A stretch of DNA of 64,000 nucleotides from Sialis fuliginosa (lineage: Eukaryota > Arthropoda > Insecta > Megaloptera > Sialidae). The stretch's first letter is position 1, and each line of letters opens with the position of its first letter. Positions 1-10,500 of the stretch are shown in pieces. Location: positions 24,812,267 through 24,876,266 of the forward strand of contig OY540809.1 of assembly GCA_961205875.1 (NCBI GenBank), in the 5' to 3' direction. The notes beneath the pieces are model-generated. The model was given only the letters and a program-made list of their open reading frames with translations, was not told the DNA's origin and searched no databases. The position numbers were made by a program, and so were the translations under genes.

Positions 1-420
1 ACCTAAGGATCATGTGAGTAACTGGAGAAGGAAAATGGAACCCTACAATGCTTGCCGACTACTGCTGGTTTTTAATCGGGGAAACTCCGACCTCAAACTA
101 CAAACGACTGACAAACAACATTAAGAAAAGTTCGTTTTTTAGTTCCAGATTAATTGTTTTCTTTAAAAATAGCATTAAGTAAATGTTAAAAAAAATAAAT
201 ACTTTTCTCACATAATTGCGACGTGACTGAAATGTTTTATTTTCATTTCTACATTATAGAAGGCATAAGGAATACGAATCACATAAATTCGTTCGCGAGG
301 AAAAAAAATGTTTTTTTTGTTGCCTAGTGTTATTATTATTATATCATAAACTAACTGTTACCCAAAAATTCGTTCGCGTAGAAGTAGAAGATGTCGTAAA
401 AAGAAGAAGAAGAAAACAAA

Positions 421-630
421 GGTTAGGTTAGGTGATACAGTTTTCTGTTAAGATAGTTAATAAAACAGGCGTTTAATTTCGCATTTACACGCGCAAATGT
501 CACACTTCCATTTTTTTATCTTATAAATTTTTCGGGATACAAAGTAGTCTAAGTCCTTCCTCAGGATAGCCGTGAAAAGGTAACAAACAAACAGACAGAC
601 GCTTTCGCATTTATAATATTAGTATATATG
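421..630 (+). repeat. Non-LTR retroposon 3' tail (SINE/LINE-like)
   Basis: Ends with the phrases gtgaaaaggtaacaaac, a run of cagacagac, and gcatttataatattagtat. The same order of phrases recurs at 16511-17038, 36189-36425 (reverse), 46991-48058 and 49634-50590. It is a fragment with no coding capacity. Assignment to a named family is not possible from the sequence alone. Confidence 0.7.
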
Positions 631-1614
631 AATTATTAGGTACCTATTTAAGGATAATTGAAAAACAGCGTTTATCAGAGCTGAAAAAAGTGCATACCCT
701 TGACCAAGAGCGGCGCTAAGGATTCAGATGGTGTGTGAAAAATTTATATTACCGCCTTATTTTCGTCCCTGCTATTATTTTGGTTTGCGCTCTCTTTCCT
801 TTTTTTACTCTTCATATCACTTTTTACTTCTGATTTTTTTAATCCTAATAATTCTATTCTCATGCATTTTATTCAAATTTCGCCGCCTTCGCTAATTGGC
901 GCCTGCGTGAAAATCACGCATCGTATCCGCCTTCCTCCGACCCTGTTCTTAACTAACCAATTTTATACAAATCAATAAAAATGTCTACCTTATATACTTA
1001 TAATTACTTTACCTGGTTGTTTAAAAAAATCGAATAAAAATTACAACTTCAATGGTAATGAGGTAGGGCTTGCCCTGTATTAAACGATTCCGAATAGGTT
1101 TTGTATAAAAATATTTCTAAAATATATAGTATATCATAATTTTTTGCAAGTGTAACAAACTACACCATTTGCCCTACGGTAGCTGCGCCTCTGTCCTTGC
1201 CACAGAACAAGTTTCGCTACCGAGGAAATGCATACGTGAACAATATCACCCGCCAACACTGACAAGGTAACAATATAAGTAAATGCGGTCAACCGCCGGC
1301 AACTCGGACCCTTTCACACGACCGCATTTTTATCTCACTTTTAATCGGAAATAATTTGATATAGCTATTATTTTAATCTGTATTTTAGACAGATAAAGAA
1401 AAGTATATGTAATACGGTTTAAACTTCACTTATTGTTAATTTCTTAATTGTATAACTTGATTAAATGCTTCAATTACTTTACAACTTCCACTGAATATTA
1501 TTTTTATTTTGTACATTTTTATTTGAAAATATCAGTTGTAAATTTTCCTTAATACAAGCCTGTGGTAAATCAGTTATCATCAGCCTAAACTAATTCAAAG
1601 GTTTTAGGCTTTCG

Positions 1615-1733
1615 ACTATACTCTATTTCAGTTATGAATGCAGTGGTTGCCGTGGTTTTTGACGGTAAAATTCACGATTCGTACCGTTAAAACCCCGGCA
1701 ACCACTGCATTCTTAAATGAAATAAAGTATAGT
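1615..1733. repeat. Fold-back (palindromic) MITE-like element
   Basis: The left arm, starting actatactctatttca and containing gaatgcagtggttgcc, is repeated in inverted orientation on the right, ending tgaaataaagtatagt. Arms are about 55 bp with a few mismatches and a very small loop. It sits beside a retroposon tail. It is non-coding. Confidence 0.65.
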
Positions 1734-2489
1734 GAAAATCTTATCAAAATCGGTTTAGTAGTTTTCATGTCAAGTCGGAACAAACAAACAAACAGATAAA
1801 AATTGTAAAAACTATCAAACTAAAAAATTACAATGTATACAGATAGAGCTTGCAAATTGAAATATGTTTATATATTATACATCTTTGAAGTTTTATTAAA
1901 GGCCATTCTATTAAATCAACCCCCCCCCCCTCCTTAACTATCCGCAATCACAAAACATTTACTATATTTACCTGTTATCATCCATATGTTCCATATCACA
2001 CAATGAAAAAAACATTTAAAAGCATGATAAAACAAATATAGTGTATGTATGTTAATTGAGGTTAATCTATGATTTGTTCGTTCTACCCACTATCACTAGA
2101 TGTTAAATAACAAAGAATAGGTCGTGTTTTGTTTTAACAATTGTAAAAAAGGCACGGATGCGTAACAATTTCGATAAGAAAAACATGAATTTAGATAACC
2201 AAAGGTAATTTGAATGCAAGATACATATGCATACTTTTTATCGATAGGTCAGGTGTACCCAAAACAGTCGAATAGATACTTAAATTTTTTCATTTACATT
2301 TTATTCACGATATAATTAATAATTCTGATTTCGGTTATATGGAACACTATAGCAGGGCCCGCGCGGCTTCGCTCGTGTGGACTACGGAATTATTGTTTAG
2401 GATTTAAAAAAATATAGTTGAATTAAGTACAAACACGATTAGTTATTATTGTAATAAAAACCAAACAACACTTTACAAAACCTACCTAA

Positions 2490-3028
2490 AGGCTGGTTTA
2501 CACGTTACGATTTATCGTAACAATTCGATCGTTACGATAAATTGTTACGATAAATCGAAAGAGTGTGTACTGTTTACATGCAACGATTTCTTGTCCAATA
2601 TTCATTGTCGACCGCGGTACACTCGGTTAGCTTTTGCCATGGAGGAAGTACTGTTGTGGTCGTTATATATCGTTTGTTTAACAAGAAAAGTGAAAAGGTC
2701 ACGAAGACCAAGAAGAAAGTGAAGCCGCGAGTGGTTGCTGAAGAAAAGGGTATTTTCTCATATAAAATTATTGAAAGAATTGCGAAATGAACCCAATGAC
2801 TGGTGGAATTATTTAAGAATAGATGAAGAGACTACATAGACGTGAACAGCTAATGCAAACTGAGTCAAATCGTAACAATGAATGGCTGCTACTTGTTTAC
2901 ACGTTCCAACTTGTCCAATCCAATTCCAATAAATCGCTACAATATCCTGTTTACACGCAACGATAAATCGTAACAATTCGATCGTTACGATAAATTGTTA
3001 CGATTTATCGTAGCGTGTAAACCAGGCT
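2490..3028 (+). mobile_element. PIF/Harbinger DNA transposon remnant, 539 bp, TAA target duplication
   Basis: Terminal inverted repeats begin AGGCTGGTTTACACG on the left and end CGTGTAAACCAGGCT on the right. They continue inward with repeated gttacgataaatcg-type motifs. Both ends are flanked by TAA (2487-2489 and 3029-3031), the 3-bp target duplication typical of PIF/Harbinger. The interior keeps only N-terminal transposase coding. The catalytic DDE region is absent, so the copy is an internally deleted, non-autonomous derivative. Confidence 0.85.
2639..2839 (+). pseudogene. Harbinger transposase N-terminal fragment (broken)
   Basis: A frame starting at the ATG at 2639 gives MEEVLLWSLYIVCL followed by a basic stretch (RKVKRSRRPRRK), then a stop. 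After a frame change, 2759-2836 reads HIKLLKELRNEPNDWWNYLR and then IDEETT before TAG. The phrase ELRNEP-x-W-x-NYLR-x-DEET is characteristic of the N-terminal region of PIF/Harbinger transposases. Frame breaks and loss of all catalytic sequence make it a relic with no expected activity. Confidence 0.75.
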
Positions 3029-3767
3029 TAACAAAAACGAATCAGAACAAAAAGTAAAAAAAATTAAAAGTTGGTGAAATTTGGCAGGAAGATAGCTTGT
3101 ATTTATTAGATTTAAAAAAAATCCACACGGTCGAAGTCGCGGGTAACAGCCATAGTTATTTATAAATATATAAAAATTAAATTATTTATTTATTCTATCG
3201 GTGCTTTAAATGTACCTACTTTATATTAAGATCTGTAACTATTAAAAAAATAATCTAAATGATTTAAGTTGAATACGCCAGACTTAGGAATATGTTGTGG
3301 GTTGTATTATGGCAGTAAAGGTGTTATATCTTTCTTGTATTGCAATAAGAGTTGCACTAACAACGTTAGAAAGTTTTTTTACGGTCACCAGGTGAAAGAT
3401 CATGGCCATCTGATCTTTCTGATCATCACTACAATAGATGATCATCATATTTAGAAACAATACTATGTATTCCGGCAGACCAACATCCGGTTTTTTCGAT
3501 TTCAAGTTTGTTAAGTACATATACAATAACTGTTATTCATTTTTTGTGGAAGGAAGTCAGTAATTCCCATTGAAAATATTCATAAGTTACAATAAAATCG
3601 TTACGAAATATTATATTAATGGTGTTTTATGAATTTTTTAAATTGTTAATGACTAATTTTTATTTCGTAAGAATATTTTTGGGTAGGATAAAATGAATAA
3701 TAATACATATTTATAAAATGCGTGAAAAAGAGCAACTTACTATTAAGTGTACTTATTATGAATTTGG

Positions 3768-3920
3768 CTTCTGGGTGTAAACCGCGTCGATTTGGTCGTG
3801 TTATCGGCCAACGTTTCTAAAAGTAGAAATTTTTAGAAGAGCCCTGAGTATGTCCTCTGCAATGTGTGACGAAACGTTGACCGATAATACGACAAGATCG
3901 GCGCGGCTTGCACCCAGAAG
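3768..3920. mobile_element. Fold-back MITE, 153 bp
   Basis: Starts CTTCTGGGTGTAAACCGCG and ends with the near-exact inverse CGCGGCTTGCACCCAGAAG. Arms of about 55 bp share tcggccaacgttt / aaacgttgaccga. The centre carries aaagtagaaatttttagaag. No target duplication could be fixed with confidence, so the superfamily is unassigned. Confidence 0.7.
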
Positions 3921-4053
3921 TCAACATCCATATCAAGATCACCGTGGAAGCCTTAAGACTTGGATAAGTATACTTATTATTATCTTGAAGGGTTAGTTGT
4001 TTAGATTTCTGAATACCTCAGTATATACATTATACATATAACTGCATTTTTAA

Positions 4054-4184
4054 CCCTTTCAGTGTTGAATTTTTAAAATTGAAAATAAATTTCAAAAACA
4101 CCGATCAAATGTACGAATTGGCACAGTAAGTATAGAACCATGTAAATATTATGGTGGCAATTGTCACCGGCAGGGACAAAAGGG
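4054..4184. mobile_element. piggyBac-type MITE, 131 bp, TTAA duplication
   Basis: Flanked on both sides by TTAA (4050-4053 and 4185-4188). Termini are CCCTTTCAGTG on the left and CAGGGACAAAAGGG on the right, giving the usual TTAA-CCCTTT ... AAAGGG-TTAA arrangement of piggyBac-like elements. There is no coding capacity. Confidence 0.75.
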
Positions 4185-4268
4185 TTAATGTTTCGAAGAA
4201 CTCTATACCCTTTAGTAATCAAGAACTATTTTTTTTATGAAACCCTACACCTACAATTATATTTTCAC

Positions 4269-4360
4269 TATAAAAGTAGTGTGTACCTCACCCACATAAG
4301 CGCACAGTTGAAGTGAAACTTCTTTTGTTTTCATCAACCATTCGAATTAAATAAATAAAG
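4269..4360 (+). promoter_or_regulatory. TATA-box and initiator-like sequence, possible solo LTR fragment
   Basis: A strong TATA box, TATAAAAG (4269-4276), is followed about 35 nt later by CACAGTTG (4303-4310), an initiator-like site, and then by AATAAATAAAG near 4350. Promoter, start and poly(A) signal within 100 bp is the order seen in a retrotransposon LTR. No open frame follows and no second LTR was found. A degenerate host-gene promoter is the alternative. Confidence 0.3.
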
Positions 4361-4633
4361 TAAACGATTGTTAAACTAATAATCAAACGTATTGTATTTG
4401 TATAGCTTGACACCAACGTAAACTGATTTCTACGCATTCATCCATCTTTCTCTTATATATTTACTCATCTCTCTCACGCATAACCGACGTAAAGTGACTT
4501 CTACTCTCTCTTATATATCTACTTACGTATATGTACACTCTCCTTAGCGTTTCATCTAGTCTCGCTAAAGAAGTATTCACTTCAAAATAACATTTTTTTC
4601 TATTTTATAGGTTTTTTTATTACTGCAATAAAG

Positions 4634-5059
4634 TGAGGTACTGGCACCAGTCTTGGCAAAGACCCCAGTAATGGAAAATTTTTAATTAAATGTACTGAAT
4701 TAGAAATATGTGTTGATATTTGAGTACTACCATTTCTGAATATTAATCTATATACATTTAACTGTCTTACAGCGTTATTTGATGACAATCGGCCAATAGG
4801 ACTTAAAATGGTGGACATTTAAACTAACTATTAGTATAATTTATTTATTAATTATTTTATTATCATAGCAACTGCTTCACATTGTTCCAAATTTGACGAT
4901 TATTTCTTTTATATCTTTTGTGTCGCAGTACTTATCATTTTGAAATCATTAGCAAGTGTCCGTCACTGCGTGCTCATTACTGGTTTTACTTTATCCATTA
5001 CTGGAGAAAAATCACTTACTTGTTTTATTAGTAACATGAGTTCATGAGAATTACAAAAA
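4634..5059 (+). repeat. Dispersed repeat family A, copy 1
   Basis: Direct match to 33316-33831 through long stretches such as ctggcaccagtcttgg, tactgaattagaaatatg, aatcggccaatagg and catgagttcatgag. The ends contain imperfect inverted words (ccagtaatgg near the start, ccattactgg near the end), suggesting a non-autonomous DNA element. It lacks an 80-bp segment present in copy 2. It is non-coding. Confidence 0.75.
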
Positions 5060-5818
5060 AGTAGCCCGTCAATCACAAAAACAGTAAACCTTGCTCTTAT
5101 AGCGGCCATAACTGGTACCAGTAGATACCTTATCTAACAAAAATATTTTAAATTTCAATGTTGACCTTCTGTTTACCTAGGACAATAAGGTTTTAATATT
5201 AGACAACATTTTCTATCTCTAATTCTAAAGTCAATTAAAATTATACATTTTAATAACTAAACTAAAACACATCTTCCTATAATTGACCACGAAAGCCTTA
5301 AATTTAAAATATTCATAACAAGTCATCCAAATGCAACCACTGGTAAAATATGCAAGATTGTCTTAAACTAAAAACAACAAATATGCTTTCGCTAAATATA
5401 ACGTCGAGTGAAAGAGTCAATAACAAAAATAATAACTTCGCGATATTAATATCCGATCTGCATTATACTTTCCCATAGACGGAATAAGTATGCAATTTCT
5501 ATAACGATTAGGACAAATCTAGTTAATAGTCGGAATTGCAGTGAGTAGCCATGGCCTACTAAGTTAGCCAGAAGGCAATGATCTTGAAAAACTGGTATCC
5601 ATATCTCTGCTATTTGCTACCTTGTTTGTAAATAGAGAAGACCCCCTATACGTTTGCATCGCATGTATTGATAATTATTGTGGAATATATAAATAAAATT
5701 AAATAATCGAGTTATATGTAGGAAATGATATTATATGATCTAAAAATGGTTTTAACCTGTGAGGAAATGTGAGTTTTTTTATTTTGTTTTTATTGCAGTA
5801 TATCGAGATTAATAAAAT
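5060..5818. other. Intergenic, nothing recognised
   Basis: AT-rich sequence with no exon, RNA gene or clear element boundary found on either strand. Confidence 0.5.
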
Positions 5819-6290
5819 AAAAGGTCAAGTGCGTGTTGAGAACGCACTTGATGAGGTTCCGTAGTCATTTTCACTAACATTATCTTTCGAAATTAACTAC
5901 ATTTCTACAATATAATAAGTAAAAAAAAATCTACAGTGTTCGACGTTCGTTATAGGTAATTTTTATTGGAAAGTATTAATTAAAAGCTACATTATGGATT
6001 TTTTTCAATTTTTTTTTCGTCGCTAGTTTAGAAATAAGAGGGGTTGAGGACCCTCTGATAACGACTTAAAAATATATATATCATGACTGAAGGGTTAAAA
6101 AAAAAGTTTTTCAGTCTATGGGAGGGGGGGGGGGGTTCAAAAAAAGTATTTTTTTTTAAATCTCACCATTATGTTTTTGAGCCATCATTCTACGTAATAG
6201 GTATAAATGAGGGAATAAGAGGGCTGTAACATATACAAGATAGACAGACGGAAACTATAAGGGTTCCTAGTTTTTTACGGAACCCTTAAA
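5819..6290 (+). repeat. Retroposon-like repeat (ggttccgtag family), copy 1
   Basis: Begins aaggtcaagtgcgtgttgag, containing the hairpin aagtgcg...cgcactt. It passes ggttccgtagtc and a long G-run (about 6121-6134), then ends agacggaaactataagggtt and acggaaccctta. A diverged copy beginning with a similar phrase lies at 15174-15650. Such tails are common in insect genomes. It is non-coding. Confidence 0.6.
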
Positions 6291-6299
6291 ATCAGTGCA

Positions 6300-6900
6300 T
6301 TTAGTCACTTTACAAGCTATATTCATGTGAGTCCAGTGACAGTTCATGTTTAGATCAGACACATTCGATGTGTCAGTACTTTCGGAAGACACGACAAAAT
6401 CCGAATGTGTTCGATCTATGATAGCAATTCGCATGGCCTCACCTGAATACAGCTCGCGCACCGCTGACGATTCTCAGTACGTCGACTCTTTTGTTAATTT
6501 ATTACCATACTTCTGAAACTTCGTGAGTCGCTTCTTTTTGACGAGTCTAACAACTTTTTTATTTGCGAAAATTCTTAAAAATGGGGCATTTTCAAACGTG
6601 CAGCCGCGGAATTTTCCGGGCGGTGGACTGGAAAAACGGCCCAAGATATTTGTCTAACAAAATGATCAATGGATTGTAACTAAGGTGAGAAAATCGAAAA
6701 AAAAAATTGTCGGACAAAAGTAGTAGGGTATCACCTAGTCTGCCAACTCCAACATGTCAAAATAATGAGGTTATTATAGTTTATTACCAGCTACCTGAAT
6801 TTTTTTTTCGAAATTACATTTTTCATAATTCCCGGAAAATGAATAGGCGCAAATGCCCGAAAGTTTGTAGCATAGTACCTTATTATTAAAAAAAATATCA
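6300..6900. other. Mixed sequence, partial copy of the inverted-repeat family at 43785-44332
   Basis: 6515-6610 carries tctgaaacttcgtgag and gcgaaaattct, and 6740-6770 carries ccaacatgtcaaa, matching parts of the element at 43785-44332. Between 6300 and 6490 a less AT-rich patch has an open minus-strand frame of 64 codons with no family resemblance. I do not call it a gene. Confidence 0.4.
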
Positions 6901-7457
6901 ACCCCATTTTACCTTGAGGCAGATATTTAAAAATCAAGTTAATATTTCAGTATCTGTTTGTGTTAAAAGAAGTAATAACAATAAAAAACTGTTAAATAGT
7001 AATTTCGACTAACAAATGATTATTGATTATTAAATTGATTAAAATCCAGTTAATAAAAATTGTAATCGTAGATTATAACAAAGTATGATTAATTTTTCTT
7101 AACAGTAAGGTAATAATTCTGCGAATTAATAAAATTACGAGTAATTTGTTGTTCATATGTATTCACTATTTACGTATTATTTTTAATTAATGTTTTTAAT
7201 GATATTACACCTATTAAATATCATAATGGATATTTGATTTAAGTCATTTGTTTGATATAAAATGTAATTTATATATGCAAGATAATTTATTTATCAACTA
7301 ACTGTTTTGCCCTTGTAATTGTCGGAATTACTTAACCCAACCATTTATAAATGGGGACCAATTGCAGAGACCCAACTGTATTTCCATTTTAGTAATTCCA
7401 TATCTTACTTCTAGCCAGGGCTGCCCCCTCGCATTTTTTTATACCATATAATATATA
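6901..7457. other. Intergenic, nothing recognised
   Basis: Very AT-rich, with no features seen on either strand. Confidence 0.5.
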
Positions 7458-8044
7458 GGGTCGAGCGGAGTAAATATGAAACACCAAAAAAATGGGGTAA
7501 AAATGAAACAAGCTTGCAACTAAAAAACTAATTTGTTTATAGGAGAATTATAAAAACTGACATCATCATTAAAGGTTTGTTAAAGCGACTTGAAAATATA
7601 AATCGCCTAATAAGTGATGTGTCACCCCTACAGATTTCCCTGTTAGTCGATGTCAAAACTTGTGAATTAAATTTTAATTCTTTGCACATAACTTTCTGTA
7701 GGTATATGTAGCTCAGATATTAATAATTAAAGTTACAATTTCACATTGATATGCCACAAAGAAAATAAATCAAAGTTGCCTTTGTAGCTTTTCTTTTAAT
7801 TTTTCGATCAATATTTTCCATTAGAGGCCTGTTTCACTTTTTCCCAAATTAGAGGTTGAAAATGAAACACACTTTTTTAATTTTTAAAGTCCGTGTTGTA
7901 TCGTACACTTCAAATGACGTAAGTATTTAAAATGGTTATTCATAAGCGCATCTAGTAGAAAAAATTGAAGTATGAATTTGTATCGTTAACTGTCAAAAAA
8001 CATGACAGATTTGTATTTTGTTTCACTTTTACCCCAGTTGACCC
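7458..8044. mobile_element. TA-flanked MITE, 587 bp (Tc1/mariner or pogo type)
   Basis: Left end GGGTCGAGCGGAGTAAATATG and right end inverse (ttcacttttaccccagttgaccc) form imperfect inverted repeats of the type GGGTC-GGGGTAAA-TGAAAC. TA dinucleotides flank both ends (7456-7457 and 8045-8046). The motif tgaaac / gtttca recurs inside. No transposase frame is present, so it is non-autonomous. Confidence 0.7.
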
Positions 8045-8453
8045 TATGTAAAATATAAATGTTATGTCAGTGGCTCCAATAAAACATTGAAAATTGTCCT
8101 GCTCCTAAAAATACTAGTTACGCTTCTAGCATAAATAAATAAAGTTTGCAAGACAGAAAGTGAATATGCAAATCTTAAAAAGACATTCTTAAGCAAGAAT
8201 ACCTTTATAACAATCAGTAATCAACCACCACCTTTTCACGTATTTATCTATAACTACACAGAACTCATATGATATGTATTTTATAATTTATCACCACTTA
8301 TAAAGAGCCAAGCCCACACATGTCTGTACAAAATGAGTCACAAAGACTCACATTACCCATGCAACACACATAACTACAATAACTACATAAGTATGTATGT
8401 ATTATGATGTACTGTCGACGTCATATCCATCGGTATCACAATCACAACACATG

Positions 8454-9085
8454 TCCTTTGTAATAAATATAACCATATAATGTGTGTACATACTGAAGAT
8501 GTGTATGTATTTATTTACATCCTCTCTGGAAAATGTAGGCTTCAGAAGTCATCTGCCACTCTAAAGGTCAGAATCACTTAGAACAGATTCAAAAAAATAT
8601 TAAGACAAATAAAGTACTTTGTAATAAATATAGCCATATAATGTGTGTACATACTGAAGATGCGTATGTATTTATTTATATCCTCTCTGGAAAATATAGG
8701 CTTCAGAGTCATCTGCCACTATAAAGGTCAGAATCACTTAGAACAAATTCAAAAAAATATTAAGACAAATAAAGTCCTTTGTAATAAATATAACCATATA
8801 ATATGTGTACATACTGAAGATGTGTATGTATTTATTTATATCCTCTCTGGAAAATGTAGGCTTCAGAAGTCATCTGCCACTCTAAAGGTCAGAATCACTT
8901 AGAACAGATTCAAAAAAATATTAAGACAAATAAAGTCCTTTGTAATAAATATAACCATATCATGTGTGTACATACTGAAGATATTTATATCCTTTCTGGA
9001 GAATGTACTATGGGCTTCAGAAGTCGTCTGCCACCCTAAAGGTCAGAATCGCTTACAACAGATTTAAAAATATTAAGACAAACAT
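8454..9085 (+). repeat. Tandem repeat, four copies of about 161 bp
   Basis: Units start near 8454, 8615, 8775 and 8936, each beginning cctttgtaataaatata (acttt in unit 2). Each contains acatactgaagat, ggcttcagaagtcatctgc, taaaggtcagaatc and ends attaagacaaataaag. Units 1-3 are nearly identical, while unit 4 has a small deletion and is more diverged. Chance open frames cross the array because the period is close to but not always a multiple of three. They are not genes. Confidence 0.9.
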
Positions 9086-9654
9086 CATCGGTTATCTTTT
9101 CTAGAGCGAAGCTTTTATAGTCGTTCATTTAAAATAAAAACACAAATATACGTCCATTTCAATAATTAATTTTATTTCAAGTTTAATATATTTACATTTA
9201 TATATACATTAGACATATATTTTACAATAAAAGATGGGAAAATTATTCTTGCTAAATATTTAGAGTATTAATATATTAAATCAGTTTTAATGACAAAAAA
9301 ATTATATATTTTTATTGTTCTTCTATCCACGTTTAAAAAGAAAACCAGATATTTATATTCACTTTGATAGAATTATGAATACAACTACTTCATAGATTTT
9401 TTAATATGACACATTTTAGTGGGTATTTTTTTTAAATCACCCCTTTCGCTAATTGTTCCAGGATACGCCTATGACTTATATAAATGGTAAGATTGGTGAA
9501 TGTTCAGTCAAGGGAATAATATTTTTCAATCAACCATAACAATAATTTGATCAACAACAAATGGTAACGCAGCTAGGAGTGTTTGAATTAAAAATTAAAA
9601 TCAAGATATTATTGTGATTGGTAAAGATTTTCATTTTAACTAGATAAGCTAAAT
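9086..9654. other. Intergenic, nothing recognised
   Basis: AT-rich DNA between the tandem array and a small MITE. No coding or RNA features were seen. Confidence 0.5.
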
Positions 9655-9792
9655 GAGGAGCTGCAGAACAAAACCGGATAAATCCACTTTGAACCGTAAT
9701 GATTTTTAAGTTAAAGTACATGAAAATAGGGTAGTTACATTTTTACCTCTCCTGTAAAATTTGCAAAAATGGATTTAATTCCGCAGCTCCTC
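9655..9792. mobile_element. MITE, 138 bp, with AAAT duplication
   Basis: Left end GAGGAGCTGCAGAA and right end CGCAGCTCCTC are inverted repeats that extend inward through taaatccac / ggattta. AAAT flanks both ends (9651-9654 and 9793-9796). It is non-coding and its superfamily is not determined. Confidence 0.65.
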
Positions 9793-9962
9793 AAATATTT
9801 TCAAAACTATCGACTATTTTAAATAAATGTTTTACGATTTTAAATGGGACATAAAAAGCTGCAAACGAATTTCTTATACAAAAGTTAAATAACTTTTGAG
9901 ATAGTATTTTTTTAAAAGAACTTATATTGACCTAATTTTGTGACGATAAATATATAAATTCC

Positions 9963-10500
9963 TATAAACTTTTTACTAGTGAAATTCCGCGTTGCACTTT
10001 AATACCATTTTAAGTTTCGACCAACTTCACGTGGTCTTCTTCAGAAGTGAAGTGTCGAGCCCAGAACCCATATAGGAAATTATAAAGGGGCCACGGTTGG
10101 CCCAGACTTGCGCAAATACTGACAAACACTAGGCCAAGATACAAATGATAACTTCATTCAAGACTCGGTCAAAACTTGGCGACCAAGGCTGGTCCAGAGT
10201 TGGCCCAATCTTGGGTAAAAAATATGTGACTCGAAGCTCGGTATCTGAAGGTTAGCCTATACTGGAACCAATATCGAAAAAGTAACACTGGAAACCCAAT
10301 ATTGGGTCCATCGTCAAGGCTGGCATTTCCTACATAGGAAGGTTTATTTGCTTAAATAAACGTTAACGTTTGCATATTTAAGCAGCTACGCCTTCTGGTC
10401 TGGACACTTCACTTCTGAAAAAGACTACGAGATGTTGTTCGAAACGTCAAGTGATATTAAAGTACAACGCGAAATAAAAGCCAATAATAAAAAGTTTATA
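9963..10500. mobile_element. Terminal-inverted-repeat element, about 538 bp
   Basis: The ends tataaactttttac and aaaaagtttata are inverted. The inverted repeat continues inward for about 110 bp through cgcgttg-actttaat, acgtttcga-type words and cttcagaagtgaagtgtc / gacacttcacttctga. The interior (about 10080-10330) repeats short words such as ggccca and ttggcc. No transposase frame was seen. Confidence 0.65.

Larger units (their letters stand above)
1..2344. other. Intergenic, repeat-derived, no gene recognised
   Basis: No exon with homology or coding character was seen. The stretch holds a retroposon tail (421-630), a fold-back hairpin (1615-1733) followed by another retroposon-type tail (about 1740-1800), and a C-run at 1921-1930. 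A somewhat GC-richer patch at about 1160-1330 has no recognisable content. Confidence 0.6.
2345..3140 (+). repeat. Dispersed retroposon-like repeat, interrupted by a Harbinger element
   Basis: The flanks 2345-2489 and 3029-3090 together match, in inverted orientation, an uninterrupted copy at about 30960-31145. Shared phrases include gcggcttcgctcg (diverged in the other copy), attccgtagtcc and caaaaacgaatc. The other copy shows the empty target site of the inserted element. Confidence 0.65.

Noticed and set aside
6267-6461. Possible exon on the minus strand (64 codons, with a donor-like gtgagg)
   Set aside because: Composition is mildly coding-like, but no partner exon, acceptor or family similarity could be found, and it abuts a retroposon tail.
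8645-8902. 85-codon frame in the tandem array
   Set aside because: It runs across repeat units with repeated peptide text and no family match. The period keeps it open.
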